DNA from: an uncultured Clostridia bacterium | Lineage (GTDB): Bacteria; Bacillota; Clostridia; Christensenellales; UBA1242 | Reading direction: 5' to 3' | NCBI GenBank assembly: GCA_934772445.1 | Contig: CAKVMJ010000001.1 | Span: 26,909-90,908 of the forward strand | DNA length: 64,000 nucleotides | Part shown: positions 15,001 to 22,957 of the stretch, in pieces | How the letters are laid out: the number at the start of each line of letters is the position of its first letter | How positions within the stretch are numbered: the stretch's first letter is position 1 | Translations under genes and position numbers: made by a program | Notes under the pieces: model-generated | Told to the model about the DNA's origin: nothing | The model's database searches: none | Seen by the model: only the letters and a program-made list of their open reading frames with translations

Positions 15001-18000
15001 GTACCATTTAACACTTCTAATGTGTTTTTCTCTCCATTAGTGGTTGAACCTGCTAATGCAACCTCTTTAATTTCCAATGGAACAACTTGAACTGAAACAG
15101 ATGCAGATGTTGGATTAATTACGCCAACTTTAGAAACTGTTGCAGTGATTTCAATCATTGTTACATTTTCAAATTTATCAAGATTTAGAATATTATTTGC
15201 TTCAAAGAAACTATTTAGGCAAACAAGATAATAATTTTTACCTTCTTCAAATATACCATTAAATCCATTATCACCATCATCAATATAATTACCATTATTC
15301 TTTTTAAATGAATTTAAACCATTTTCATCAACAATCAATAATGTTTGATTATAATTTTCATTTGCATATCTAACAGAAACTTCAACAATACTATCGAAAT
15401 TCTTAGCACTCCAGAAGATTTGTTTGAAATCACCTGGTTGAATTTCTGTTTTATTATAGAATGATGAGCTATTATTGATATAAACATCAATTTCTGGCAA
15501 TGGTTTAACTGTTAAAGGTTTAATCAAAGTTGAACCAACTTGAGTACCTTTACTATTATAAGCTTTAATTACAAGCTTAATTTCTCTCTCTGGATTTTCT
15601 AACTTATAATTTTCATCTAAGCTAAATCTTAAGAAGAATATATCATCAAATACAATCTTTTTATTAATCTCATATTCACTTGATGTTTTTTCTAGTTTTA
15701 CAACTCCATTTTCATCAATTGTAGTTAAGATTGGATAATATTCAATTGTATGATATAAATCCTCAACTGGGTCTTTTTGTAATTTAGCTCGAACCTGAGT
15801 TATATTCAAATATTTATATAAATCTTTAGAAGTTTCATCTAATTCAACAGTTAAATAACTGCAGTTACTAAATTTCTCTGAAACCTGTACTTTTAATAAT
15901 CCAGTATAGCCCGGAGATAATGTAGTACCTGGATTCTCCGCAAACTTATCATCGCTATTTTCATTTTGAGAATAGAATGTTGCAGTAATCTTTTCAGGGT
16001 CTGCTGCTGCAATAACGAAATCATAAGTATCGTTAGCTAGAGGATTACTTTCAGCATAGAATTTAACTAAATATTTTAATTCATCAAGATTAAAACTTGT
16101 TGCATTCTCTTTATATCTATCTTTATTAAATCTAAATGTTACATTATAATGAATGATAAATTCAGAACTTCCCTCAATCTTAGTAACAAATGCTTGGTTT
16201 TGTTCAATAACAACCAAAGATTTGTTTTCAATATTTTTATATCTTTCATCAAATGGAGCATTCTCTAAACTAACTAGAGAATCAACTTTTGTATATGTTT
16301 TATTAGTTGTATCGTAATACAAGAAATCAATGAATATTTTTTCATTAAGAATAGCTAAAGAATTAACATCTTCTGTACCATCAGCATTATAAACTTTAAT
16401 TCCAGTTACGCCATCTTCTTTATCTATAATTGCAACATTTGCAGTTCTAACTTTAATATTAACTTCATCACTACCGCTTGGTTGAATTTGAGCATCTTCA
16501 TTTTCAATTACAACTTGCTTAGCTTTAGCATCAACACTAAATGCATATTCTTTAGCAAGAGCATCAATTGTTTTAATATTCTTTCCGTTTGCAAGTTCGG
16601 ATTTAATATTAATTTCTGTATCATCAGTTTTAATATATTTTGCATCAAAACTTGTGATACCACTAATATTTTCAAGGCTCAATACTGGAGTTATTTTCAA
16701 ATAAACTTTGCCAGTTTTAGTTCCTTTAAATATTAAAGAAGATAAATTATTAATACAATCTATATATACAATGGAACCAATATTTAAGTCTGTTAGGATT
16801 TCGCCAGAATGAATTATTTGAATTTGACCATTTGTATAGCCATCACCTAATGTTTCTGCATCTAATATTTCTATAATAGCACCAATATTTTGGTTTGCTT
16901 TATATATAATTTCACCAGAAACACCAGCATTAAAGATATTTTCAGATTCTAACAAATAATTAGCTTCTTCATCAACATAAATTTGTTCGAAATTCTCAAC
17001 ACCAACAGACACTGCTGAAACTTCTTGTTTTTCAATATTAGTATTATATAATTTAACATTGCTTAAACCATCAACAACAACCAAATGAACCACTGTTCTA
17101 ATTTCTGGATTAAATGTGTGATAGAAAGTTAAATCAACAACACCTGTTCCTAAAGTTTCAATTAAATTGCCTTTAATTTTTAAAATTTTATTATCAACAT
17201 CTGAAGATTTGATTGAAATTTCACCATTTAATAGCAATTCAACATAATTTGTTTTAATAGAACTTACACTGCCACCAAGATTGATATTAATTAATCTTGA
17301 GTAGTTATAATTTGTGGCATTACTAAATATGCCATCAACGCCAATCAAATATTTATTATTAACAACATTTGTTAAACCATTATCATTACTATTATAGAAG
17401 ATAACAATGTTTTTCTCTGTATCTAAACTATTAGATAATTCTATATATGCCCTATTATTAAATCTTAGATTATATAATGAAGCATAAAGATTTTCTGGCA
17501 AATAATCATACAATGGTATCAATTTACCATTAAGTAATTTCAATATAATAGGTTGACCATCGTTTGCCTTCTCATTAACAAACCAATCACCAGCATTAAC
17601 TGTTCCATCAGTAATATTAAATCCTGAGAAATCAAAATCTGCAACTTTTGGAATTGTACTTGTAACTGTATTTACTAATTCACTATTTGATAATGTGAAG
17701 AATTTATTTCCATTGATTACAGCATAGAAATTCTTGGTAACTGCAACAGCATTAATATTTGCGATTTCATCATCGGTTTTATTAACAGTATCTAAACCAC
17801 TAACTAAGCCATATTCTGAAGAAATATTTGCTTTTACATAAGAATTTTCAACCGAATATCTATTATTTACAGTTTCAGTTTTGATTGAGCCATCTTGATT
17901 ATAGCTTTGCAATTCAACAACATCTTTCCAAACACCAACCAAACCTGAAACTTTAGGCATATTTGCGTTTGTATAAATGCTTCCATCGAAATAAGTTTTT

Positions 18001-21000
18001 GAAAGATTCAAAGTTGTTTCAGCATAACCAATTAAACCACCAATTGCGATTTCTTCATCGTTCCAGCCTTCAAAATTCTTTCCATAGATATTACCAAAGA
18101 AGTTTACACCATCTAAATTAGATGTATTAAATCCCCTAACATAAGTTGCATTAATAACAACCATATTAATAGAACTATTAACTCCTGTGGCATAACCAAT
18201 CAAACCACCAACATTTTGATTAGCGACAATAGCTGAAGCATCAATACCATTTGTGTCTATTTCAGAAATTAAATAAACTTTTGAATCATTTAATTTTAAA
18301 TATCCGCGAACCGCACCAACTATACCACCAACATTTTTCTTTGCTCTTAGATTTGGATATGAAACCAAATTTTCAAATACCATAGAACCATCGGCATAAC
18401 CAACAATTCCACCAACATTTGCATAGTTAAATTCACCATCTTCATCAACTACAACAATATTTGCACTTGAAGCTAAATCATATAATGAATTTGAAACTGA
18501 TGACCTATAATCAGCATAGCCAACAATTCCGCCTACATTTATAGATTTTGTAACAACACCACTTTGTTTATTTGCTTGAATAAATATAGCAACATCGCTA
18601 TTTACAGATGTGGTTGTAATATTTGAAGTCTGTTCTGGTCTGCCACTAATAATAGCATTAACTACTGCATTTCCATTATTAATATCTGTTGAAATAGCCT
18701 TACCAACCATTCCACCAATATTAATTTGTTTATAGTTATAATTTTCGTTTCCCCCAACAAAGTTATCTGACCAATTATTTGCATCAATATTTATAACGCC
18801 TTCAACTCTACAGTTTGTAATACTTGTTGAAGTTAAGCCTGCAATTCCGCCAATATTTAATGATTTAAAATCAATTTTACTTGCTAAAACAGAATTATCA
18901 TTTTCATCAGCAATTTGTGTTACAATTTTTGGCAATTTAATATTTATATTCATATTAACGCTTAAATTTTTAACAATTGCATTTGTACTATCAATAAATG
19001 GCAATACAGCGATATTTAAGTTTTTACTATAAGATTCACCATTTATCAAATTAGATAATTGGTTATTCTTTATAGTATCAGCCATTTCCTTTTCGTTAAT
19101 ATCCCAAGCAACATTTAATGTGCTATATCTGCTATATGAAGTACCATTATATACATAATCTAATTTACCATTCAATGAGAATGTTGATAAATCATTACCT
19201 TCATTATCTTTTGCAAACACACCACTAATCTCATTCCAATCAAGTCCGTTATTTTCAGAAAGAGTTAGGTTGTTTTTCAAAACATAATAATAGTTAGTTT
19301 TTGAAGCCAAATCCAAATACATTTGTTTTAAATCGTTTATCTTTGAAATTTCAAATGCAGTTTCTTCAGATTTACCATCAGCCACTTTAACTCTTAAAAC
19401 AATTTTAGTTGAAGCATCAACAGTGTTTCCAATTTGATACATACTATTTTCTGTTTGAATAGTTAAATAAGCAACACCAGCATTTTTAGGAACTATCTTA
19501 ATTCTATTTGCATCAATGCTTCCATCTTCATTAACACCCTCAACTTCAAATACTTCGTTATCAAAGTTGCTAAGAATTATTCTATCTTTAAATACAACAA
19601 CTGGTTCTGTTCTAAATTCAAGCTCGAATGAACTTGCAAAATTATCTCTCTTTTCGATATAAACGCCTGTTTCATCAACATTAGATAAGATAATATTTTC
19701 AATCTTATTTGCTCTTTCAATCTTTAAATTAACAAATTCAGCACCAACTAGTAATCCAAATTGTTCAACTGAAACTCTAAATTTAATATTTAAAGCGTTT
19801 GGATAAATCCAGTTATTTAATATTTCTTCAACATCTAAAGCAGTTAATTTATAATCTGTTAAATGGTTAATGCTTAGCCATTTATTAGCTATCATTTTTA
19901 ATCCACTAACACCCTCTTCACTACCATCATAGCCGATTAATGAATAGAAATCCACTAAACGAACAGTTAATGAATTTTCATCAAATGTTGCAATATCCGA
20001 AAGCTTAACTCTTAAAACATTATTGTTCGAGAATTTAATTTCTCTTACAACAAGATTATTGAAGTAATCAACTCCATAATCGCTTTCAAATAAATACTTA
20101 AATTCAACACCAAGTTTTGATGAGGTTCTTAAACCACCCATTTCTGCAATTGATGGTTCAACACTATATTTTAATTGGTAGGTTGAATATTCATCAGCCT
20201 TATTTAAACCAACAGAATTATAATCATAAATAACTGGTTCAACTTGGCTATTTATTGTAAATTTACTTAAAGGTTTGAAGCACCAAACTCTAACACTTTG
20301 TGAGTACTTTACAAGCTCATACTTACCTTCTTCTTCATTCCATCTATAGCCAGAATAAGAGAAAGTTATAATAGCTGGTTCTGTAACGCTTGTAACAGCA
20401 CCCGTGGTTACTATCTCACCATTTTCCCAACTTAAATATTCAGAACCATGAATAGAAACTGAGCAATAATCAGTTATATCTAATCTTCTAGCCACTCTAT
20501 TACCTAGAGCATCAACTGTTAGTATGTAATTATATAGTTTTAATCCAATTCTTGTTGGAGTTGATGAATTTTTATCATTAACTCTAACAACTAAATTTGA
20601 AATAGTTGAATATGAAATATCTGACCAAATTTCGTTAATATTTTCACTATTTCTCTTTACTGGATTATATAGAATTTGAGAATTCAATCTACTATCTGCA
20701 TATATATCCCCATTTCTAAATACAGAATTATTATCAATTAAATCCATTACAAATGGATAATTTTGACCATCATTATTTGCAAAGAAAATTGGAATAAATA
20801 AGTTACAAATTGATTGAATACTAACTGTGTTATAACCAGAAACCGCACTATTTAAAGCATATATCTTAATAGGAGTTACACCAACATTATTATTTGCATT
20901 TGGAACAACATAAAGTTTTGTACCATCAGCTCTTAATGTTAATAAATCTTTATTATATTCAGCGTTTTTAATATCAAAATATTCAGCAACTTTAACATTT

Positions 21001-22823
21001 TGTTCGCTCAAGTCTATCAACAATCGATCATCTAAATTTTGATATGTGATATCTATATTCAATTTATCAACGGCTAAATCTTTCAAAACTTCTTGGCTTA
21101 AAGATTTAACAATGTTTAATCTTATAACTTTAACAAGAGAAGTTTCAATCTGTTTAAATGTACCATCAAATTCTCTCTCACCTGTTGAAATACTGAAATT
21201 AAATGCAATTCTCAAAGAATATTCATCAACTAAAGCATCAACTTCTTCATTAGTTAGATTATGTTTGATATAGAATAAGCTTCCGCTCTTTCCGCCACTA
21301 ACATTATTACCATTAACATCAATAAATCTAATTGGAGAGTTGTTTACATTAAATTCTTCCCCATTTTTCAATAAAGATAATGAATATCTTCCTGAATATA
21401 AAGGTTCTGCAACAACCTTAATTTTCGTACCTTGAATACCATAATAATCTTTAAAAACGCTAACATTTTTCAATGTTGAATCATCGTTTACAAATATTTC
21501 TCTTGGCATATTTGAAACAGAAACTCTTACTTTAACTTCTTTAGTAAATTGACCTGGGTAATCTTTATAATCAATAACGAAAGTTATTAAAGCAGAATCA
21601 GATGTGTTAGCAATATCAGAAGATAATTTATAACTAGCACATTTAACTAAATTACCTAAATCTCCGCCCATTCCATCGAAATAACTACTATCAAAATTAG
21701 AAACTTCAGCAACAACATATTTTGATGGAGCAGAAACAACTTGTCCTGAACCTGTTTTTCTTATAATTTTATTATCAGCATCTTTGATTGAAACAATATA
21801 ATTTTCATCATCACTTCCACCAAGTTGTCCAATCTTAAATGTTAAAATTCTATTAATTAAATAATCATAATTTTGTTTTTCTTCTTCAGTTAAACCTTCT
21901 TGCAAAATATTCAAATTTGCCATTCCGATTTCATATTCGCCTTTAGCATTTTTTGAAACAGCAAATATTCCATTTCCATCAGAACTATTTGAATAAACAA
22001 ACATATTATTATCTGAGATTATATCAACAACCTCAATTGCCTTTGTTGCAACAATTGGTTCAATACCCTCTTTATCAACAGTATCAAGTGCTGTAACTTT
22101 AATAGGAACGCAAACTTTTCCTGCAGAAGTTATTCTATTTGGATTAAATAAAACATCATCTTTATTTATGCCACTTTTAACTCTTAAAACACTATTTACT
22201 ATTTCAAAGTTATCAGTTAACCATTTAAGCCTACCAACATTACTTGGATCACTCAATGAATTTGTGCCAACTAGATAATCTTTATCAAATTCAACTAGCA
22301 CATTTTTTCTACTAATATCATTAGGAACGAAAGTTAAAACATTATCACCAGTTGGTGAAAAATCTAAGCCTTTACCATTTACATCTAAAGCTCTATTATT
22401 CACAGATAAAGAAGTAATACCTTTTTCGATATTAACTTTAATAATCTTCTTTACTCCGCCTTCTTTAGTTAAAACAGTTATGATAGATTCACCATCTAAG
22501 CGTGGAGTTATCTTAACATAGTTTTTATTATCTCTAAATTCTTTGGTATAGGAAACTTTTTCATCTGTTTGAATATTAATTTCCTTACTAACCTCATCTT
22601 TACCAACAACTGTTATCACAATTGTTTTCTCTTCAGCATTAGTTACCAAAACACCATCTTCAATTCTTGAAGAAATAGCTAGAGTGATGGTATCTTCTTC
22701 AGATATAATATTACCATCAACCTCCACATTTATTTTTAAGCCCTCATAAGGATTTCCGCAAGCAAACAAAAAACCTAATGAACAAATAAATGTCATTACA
22801 ATTACTAGCAATCTTTTTTTCAT
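1..22823 (-). CDS. giant GLUG-repeat surface lipoprotein, C-terminus beyond left edge
   Basis: One reading frame stays open from the start codon to the window edge (7,607 codons, no stop), so the gene is partial at its 3' end. The N terminus is a lipoprotein signal (MKKRLLVIVM..., lipobox LFAC, Cys22), so the protein should be lipid-anchored outside the membrane. From N to C I see a long beta-rich, Ig-like region (to about residue 1300), a short GLUG block (about 1310-1630, for example IGGLIGYAE and NVGGIVGYADG), a second Ig-like region (about 1640-2990), long GLUG-rich stretches with YVGGVAGY-type repeats, a charged helical segment (about 6145-6530), then dense GLUG repeats to the edge. GLUG repeats occur in bacterial surface and adhesin-like proteins; adhesion is inferred. 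Three in-frame ATGs lie at 22841, 22832 and 22823. I chose 22823 because GGATGGA sits 9 nt upstream and the signal peptide then starts MKKR. Confidence 0.9.
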   Translation of the reverse strand, partial: MKKRLLVIVMTFICSLGFLFACGNPYEGLKINVEVDGNIISEEDTITLAISSRIEDGVLVTNAEEKTIVITVVGKDEVSKEINIQTDEKVSYTKEFRDNKNYVKITPRLDGESIITVLTKEGGVKKIIKVNIEKGITSLSVNNRALDVNGKGLDFSPTGDNVLTFVPNDISRKNVLVEFDKDYLVGTNSLSDPSNVGRLKWLTDNFEIVNSVLRVKSGINKDDVLFNPNRITSAGKVCVPIKVTALDTVDKEGIEPIVATKAIEVVDIISDNNMFVYSNSSDGNGIFAVSKNAKGEYEIGMANLNILQEGLTEEEKQNYDYLINRILTFKIGQLGGSDDENYIVSIKDADNKIIRKTGSGQVVSAPSKYVVAEVSNFDSSYFDGMGGDLGNLVKCASYKLSSDIANTSDSALITFVIDYKDYPGQFTKEVKVRVSVSNMPREIFVNDDSTLKNVSVFKDYYGIQGTKIKVVAEPLYSGRYSLSLLKNGEEFNVNNSPIRFIDVNGNNVSGGKSGSLFYIKHNLTNEEVDALVDEYSLRIAFNFSISTGEREFDGTFKQIETSLVKVIRLNIVKSLSQEVLKDLAVDKLNIDITYQNLDDRLLIDLSEQNVKVAEYFDIKNAEYNKDLLTLRADGTKLYVVPNANNNVGVTPIKIYALNSAVSGYNTVSIQSICNLFIPIFFANNDGQNYPFVMDLIDNNSVFRNGDIYADSRLNSQILYNPVKRNSENINEIWSDISYSTISNLVVRVNDKNSSTPTRIGLKLYNYILTVDALGNRVARRLDITDYCSVSIHGSEYLSWENGEIVTTGAVTSVTEPAIITFSYSGYRWNEEEGKYELVKYSQSVRVWCFKPLSKFTINSQVEPVIYDYNSVGLNKADEYSTYQLKYSVEPSIAEMGGLRTSSKLGVEFKYLFESDYGVDYFNNLVVREIKFSNNNVLRVKLSDIATFDENSLTVRLVDFYSLIGYDGSEEGVSGLKMIANKWLSINHLTDYKLTALDVEEILNNWIYPNALNIKFRVSVEQFGLLVGAEFVNLKIERANKIENIILSNVDETGVYIEKRDNFASSFELEFRTEPVVVFKDRIILSNFDNEVFEVEGVNEDGSIDANRIKIVPKNAGVAYLTIQTENSMYQIGNTVDASTKIVLRVKVADGKSEETAFEISKINDLKQMYLDLASKTNYYYVLKNNLTLSENNGLDWNEISGVFAKDNEGNDLSTFSLNGKLDYVYNGTSYSRYSTLNVAWDINEKEMADTIKNNQLSNLINGESYSKNLNIAVLPFIDSTNAIVKNLSVNMNINIKLPKIVTQIADENDNSVLASKIDFKSLNIGGIAGLTSTSITNCRVEGVINIDANNWSDNFVGGNENYNYKQINIGGMVGKAISTDINNGNAVVNAIISGRPEQTSNITTTSVNSDVAIFIQANKQSGVVTKSINVGGIVGYADYRSSVSNSLYDLASSANIVVVDEDGEFNYANVGGIVGYADGSMVFENLVSYPNLRAKKNVGGIVGAVRGYLKLNDSKVYLISEIDTNGIDASAIVANQNVGGLIGYATGVNSSINMVVINATYVRGFNTSNLDGVNFFGNIYGKNFEGWNDEEIAIGGLIGYAETTLNLSKTYFDGSIYTNANMPKVSGLVGVWKDVVELQSYNQDGSIKTETVNNRYSVENSYVKANISSEYGLVSGLDTVNKTDDEIANINAVAVTKNFYAVINGNKFFTLSNSELVNTVTSTIPKVADFDFSGFNITDGTVNAGDWFVNEKANDGQPIILKLLNGKLIPLYDYLPENLYASLYNLRFNNRAYIELSNSLDTEKNIVIFYNSNDNGLTNVVNNKYLIGVDGIFSNATNYNYSRLININLGGSVSSIKTNYVELLLNGEISIKSSDVDNKILKIKGNLIETLGTGVVDLTFYHTFNPEIRTVVHLVVVDGLSNVKLYNTNIEKQEVSAVSVGVENFEQIYVDEEANYLLESENIFNAGVSGEIIYKANQNIGAIIEILDAETLGDGYTNGQIQIIHSGEILTDLNIGSIVYIDCINNLSSLIFKGTKTGKVYLKITPVLSLENISGITSFDAKYIKTDDTEINIKSELANGKNIKTIDALAKEYAFSVDAKAKQVVIENEDAQIQPSGSDEVNIKVRTANVAIIDKEDGVTGIKVYNADGTEDVNSLAILNEKIFIDFLYYDTTNKTYTKVDSLVSLENAPFDERYKNIENKSLVVIEQNQAFVTKIEGSSEFIIHYNVTFRFNKDRYKENATSFNLDELKYLVKFYAESNPLANDTYDFVIAAADPEKITATFYSQNENSDDKFAENPGTTLSPGYTGLLKVQVSEKFSNCSYLTVELDETSKDLYKYLNITQVRAKLQKDPVEDLYHTIEYYPILTTIDENGVVKLEKTSSEYEINKKIVFDDIFFLRFSLDENYKLENPEREIKLVIKAYNSKGTQVGSTLIKPLTVKPLPEIDVYINNSSSFYNKTEIQPGDFKQIFWSAKNFDSIVEVSVRYANENYNQTLLIVDENGLNSFKKNNGNYIDDGDNGFNGIFEEGKNYYLVCLNSFFEANNILNLDKFENVTMIEITATVSKVGVINPTSASVSVQVVPLEIKEVALAGSTTNGEKNTLEVLNGTSNGLQMLINPSEDSSDDTNIFRQIYGFKEDNQNGKYIIFNGNYVALDDEIEKSKAVDKFATITGYYKRTEILDRFDEYNHPLLNLTEVDDNVYLYEPISKNYINLKEMISGGQYFLLNNGYYLLNVLDIIPGQTNGDPLTLNDFAELDFKFEINGVTFSAENILGESYLDYIQYYYANEQRYYSLKYMIENGGLFKGGEKEIYWKFNSQNHLNLTIGEAESNYTKYEYFRVAVPVERFYNLEEIKEILGENGNGYEKQVCSIVLYKNRIYNINEYKLYRFDASQNDADFVNLYGQFIDITNRYSMMDFSNKEKAQFAISGIYIEEDGTKTFVTGSKANFYYKVLNNDGEVSEIKLVDGMNCGGYIFKAETKTKVINGTKYNFYYYSLKAINVGNVGTIVVRFDYFYDADGEIRSYVINDDEMNDDNYVYENDGYRSRIYDKKLDCKYNLYSIEYEFDLVVKENTTYDHPNPIYSQDDFEKMLEGQHYIMMNDITLENYIPRVGNMASLDGNGYILKIDSFDLRESRGLETVNVGLFSEIVELYTDVSTGKTGTPIVKNMIIDIGSLLTSDEDIKKYTTDDTNLVYKYINNFVTSADIAENLGTYNNTVSSHKLDLAFNKEVNFGVLAGVNNGSVTNIKVISTGKGDMKDVNIHILTSGIIDGVNTKLSFGGITAINNGAITNSFVGINNILTTDENNNLQINNEISIWKNKISEEGVRNINGEGESATLTVNPFKLAGSGRIAGIAVQNTNIISSTFAKAVGIENAYKGVDYNETGAFVVENTGKILNSFVEGYEFNQNSDKYRTTQDYAVSSENNVSGFVYSNTGSIENAYSAVALKTHSSNSSGFVYDNTGSIKNAYTTSYNTAIKAGNSGSLAHGAFNRWLDEEGGNTAEFIDCYYLVGEGESELPYEKAVGISGVKNKKTGNTPEFEQSNFFIGFIFLDDEENSVWTMTELGPKLCNTSLVETFSHRILSGMINEETGEVIYDKDAGVDSELDFSELTLIERAQYTYNYKYADNYEYGTRQNPLLVSTAEQFVNFIIENSKTYTGNDNRTVRIFGKTAEEQDTDTFKTINYIRQINDLDFAIENEVNIWNTPKSGVLLREVVFLGNLEGNGLSINNLNLTFKNETEANINSHNFGLFNQIGLNVDNRNKLGITDSYAGAVIKNLNIDLVAYLGVQTTPDKAGILAGSIYNSTIINVNLTSSNNESAVVKGKNLVGGIAGLIIDDTVELNADRTNIYDIEVKDLKVRSTYEDLIYTSAYTNPYGTYKKFATTQMDHTVIKSYALVDIENKNDTSLNSYISNKIGSLSYAGSVAGLVYIDSNIDSNESERIENSIKNDGFNEGVYTATKATISDVSVKGEFDIFAENAGGLFGYLGSNSKISNVAIYSPNNEKKIGIKAKNYGGGIVAENKGVIEKAQVLYENETQTVFDAEINNWNNLGKVNESVETSGLFTVDTENYRGKIISIGGIAGYNNGGTIYDSMVKVPITSDYALIAGGLIGYAENFTLIGYSYTTSSVYANEIVGGTVGYYYVGAIDEDDETHSTFNLNYALYLEHIISLNKWGGKVRTALENNVSHLFTDANVDYKFTLRMAEIGNQQITSYSRIGRQQVAGKENEYTYYNMDAVENANLSYKNNSSSFTYVGSLIGSVMVDNNIITNTTTGAFINYSENSVIDRYGFIKQDKTGDLTGNEFGSYFNGVVSTTYATLTTSGNADDENLSMIYGVINQTLPSTSRTTTYNLANAELFSNGVTKAEKIDNKSIGEVFGDYKYTSIMVENGKPTSTQQYLQNITGFYENVDTLPSGSTNETIDKMSSVNLFTNVYTIYKYNADGSYAIDGNGQREVDYKINATLVNPENLTARENYVWMKASDEYLAKYKLAGYSNFATITNSQELIDALSKPDNARFYTMETVSTDVYADASYDGKYIIDLTQISNRSNYARFNTVFRGVLNGLVDEDGRKPIVVLKTGQIVDDEYYSVYALLNELNGAVLKDIDFEIEIDNSRNVGKIYGSENGNFGIIATRVNLSTIEECTFTIKSNGNLKFELAYNEIEEGFNNIQNFGVIFGEVTASNIVGKENGNIKLIFDNNIEAIEVRTGTASTIGGLIGLAQSSSLYNIIVEAKANKLVFNALVNYGRIIDNKIDLNFAGVVAKSNSNSISNVELKNININADYDINSNYTYNMRRYGVYFDMYFGGIVASTSYSTITNVSNNYGIDINLQRDGVEEVSKASTYSIYVGGISGSMLYTNVVNAKAGRLNISKIKVNAHYFYNYVGGLVGYVQDNCSISGNKQTENEYGNYSDIDVSILEGVKDNAYIGGLIGYNKASGNVVTNMFNLGNVSTSKVKAVNGDILDSVGIINLGGLVGYSDNGTYSFVYNAGDVQAVESNLVEMNIGGLIGFAKVVQITNFVMYGDIYYYSRSDFYNNIGGIIGSASLTTIELRKGYSIARFVCENDKDGLNNVNVEVTYNANLNTIASICNSDNTSEVYFVAEFYAKYADVAMSTEILSKAYDYDSYTDLDNSKNGTIAIGYADFIELSGNKLEGDEFVSIQMGTNGNFSQVNCLATMLNPVELGKFDFKTGTKLNPEIVLGNPTLAPEGYYILIDDADVTVPQEFAGVMVGRNKDLTNSQENTPLISANRGKDYPILSSCKIDTLESTGIISGFAIKVMEDASEYSFIGTNNGRVFNCVTFGEVTSDINGSGNYDNPTIVSSFLKNNNSDIYRSGAVVTYTGMIIGNVYREKDIQTQKDIVKQDLVVSGFVYENAGIIKDCYSTANTDWVAKYHTTYNGDVKNYDITITDATNDDQIPTGERKDSLVAVGLAYINRTRSYSGISQSFHAMEFIDYKVDLVGIEITIDKNAEVQTYRTSDTGTNTFNNAKTDDLLDKNISYFINIDDEGNNIWDKSYRDTNYYLYNSRQGVVIPTGIEAKLVYNVDNDSNEIYVNAEEGTINYPNGQAKDGDIENIFPSKPNSVLEGSTYNLFQQKSNSYIIKSERDFARYLLTSDIYGYKDLRLQDRIDYPVYILNDSTQAKVYNLGTVAEEPINFKDITEEFIGFRITLTGFELKGPLFDVNSGTIAGITFKSLSLTDEQLDYDKDVAIVVGENEGSLNWIFAGGCTIQSRKNNIGIIASKNFGTIGNVKVTNSTIGAFNNNYGSNAGAIAGVNSGTIGGGYGAVMVGSAMESGVNISGIMNIGGMVGVNNGSISSGVAIYKSNITGIDESSSLVGGIAGSSSSSIQSACVIGCTITNSGEMTGGMIGYVQSGTIGQEETYLISHTFVANSTITGNGDYIGGVVGSAEGTLESVCLIDSNVGYQDEKNRADYVGGIAGYASLDITKPYVVAGNGSVSVSGNSDYVGGVVGKVYGTIYRFRVAPSSSGNGAITIKGLGNYVGGVAGYAYGLIYSEYSAQTALIYDMKNVSVTAGTTRDDSVEGGNFVGGVAGYAGSDIQTINVKELSVSSMANDQGMGFIGGVAGYSSASITESNALTIRVSTSGKADYVGGIAGLGELLDNVNAEDINVSAKGRYVGGMAGMASDIEQSNITKADVTSQIESVGDSLDSRLRKAFEKLLDQIEKTINDCESLNAMVEPYRNAEEFSNIDLIDYSMLSNTLKPQVEQSLEELITLMKNKEQYFDKQDLNKEERDYYIGLLEIANDAELFNDFIDEINSNIINQVNKIINAINKYISNKKKELQQKLQEGDSTAYDNISAEIDKLAEKSAKVENSMHTFKNKAGNYVYVANDAESVYSRYASGSVSSSALSSNYFGSTGKIAGFKPLLSSSNKSKLESELSKLKKDYNELITPQRITDSEGNVEIRRYSKSQFVSRYKALEKSAIDIVCKYAQEEINSLTKQIQTLQSQGDKLISAIEKSSDLKNELNELETLKKQADGYKTKFNETLKDAIENRDEVLDIIRELEEIKDNLKSKFSSAVRNYKKNYSYVGGVAGSVSMLYDVIAKDINATTNGVFLGGIAGQLTGMASNVQLDVDKNTSNAVTSSFNASVHKENHTLLDGAFVGGGFGIAGELNLYLVGKTQDQGQVYREISNASISGSNETNTFVNKTTVTAQGSFVGGLAGFSGALDGTIFVQDTNVASTMDYVGGMSGSIGDNSIWRNNKSKEAGDDNVSSANRDCKLSAVLNVNNVVISTTGKYVGGIAGYIRGGITGVISVKALQLTGGRLAEDQTDANEGFVGGVAGLITTNNFVDNFSTDKQFANQKVGIYGTITVGGINMADAVTINAQGDYVGGAFGKSTLDLGHYTKTTSNTGGSYIYGGSYYSYCGSERGTITVRNLTLSSSMGDNIGGVVGAFEGFMLYKVSGGKIADYMRLSAHVNQTILSYEKNANGSFISKNFDEEKVGLIPETDVDGKPYYRAKRRILAYNITLNANGDNVGGAIGSTDIYKDASGGDFIFNGDNNIDVGNITLVNSTRIDDRGQTKGANTGGAIGYAGLRLNKVGALISDSGVNVTSNGKSVGGLVGNADNNIRGLEAFSNIMVNSTYIAVLPSKMITENGQQKELQSSDSRYLSWLEEFIDAESVKVGGLVGGMGSNTLSSTKDNLVWVAGTIKVSANQNRVGGLVGEGNIVAGVDLVTNNANITVKGNAMVGGAVGYSDNFIGRIVLNNANVEGVYAVGGVVGYGDVASTVLNNATVNATGKALSEDEVNAYFSQYYKVQGKTLTWYLYEGIKPSGTGDGNNTYAFAGGGSGALRRDDADQKNRFEINNLNLTANGRSVGGGFGAVLLKYGVDLTKDNKPREFIVALYGSGGIDIKNSAISSNSDCVGGFIGYSCYADIYNGAAVTTDSVIINGLSYVGGFAGKVEEGDILGQFSLKGNENQKITGSSYVGGVVGYIDGSILKKKKSSFNNNTNLHTSIVVSNVTVVGDSSTGSYVGGVAGYVCESIDVERIQVLFSDSTYSISGNAYIGGVAGYVAGGFDTVKKPSTGNEEIFGQNDRNNDFNKTNNSYAYHYPLVDGANQDAKYVSGATSGYTGGGVDIQNGVASINGNS

Positions 22824-22928
22824 AACTTTCATTCCATCCATAAACTTATTATTTGTAATTTTATTTTTATAATAACAAATCAAACAAAAATATTTAAGAT
22901 TTATTATTACTTATTAATTACTATTAAT

Positions 22929-22957
22929 AGTATATCTATTTTGTCGAAACTTGTCAA
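22929..22957 (-). promoter_or_regulatory. sigma-A promoter of giant lipoprotein gene
   Basis: On the minus strand TTGACA (22952-22957), a 17-nt spacer and TATACT (22929-22934) form a near-perfect vegetative promoter. The predicted start is near 22922, giving a leader of about 100 nt. Confidence 0.8.

Noticed and set aside
1..22800. Many short open frames on both strands across the giant gene
   Set aside because: They lie in other frames of a single uninterrupted coding sequence, lack ribosome sites and translate to low-complexity peptides.
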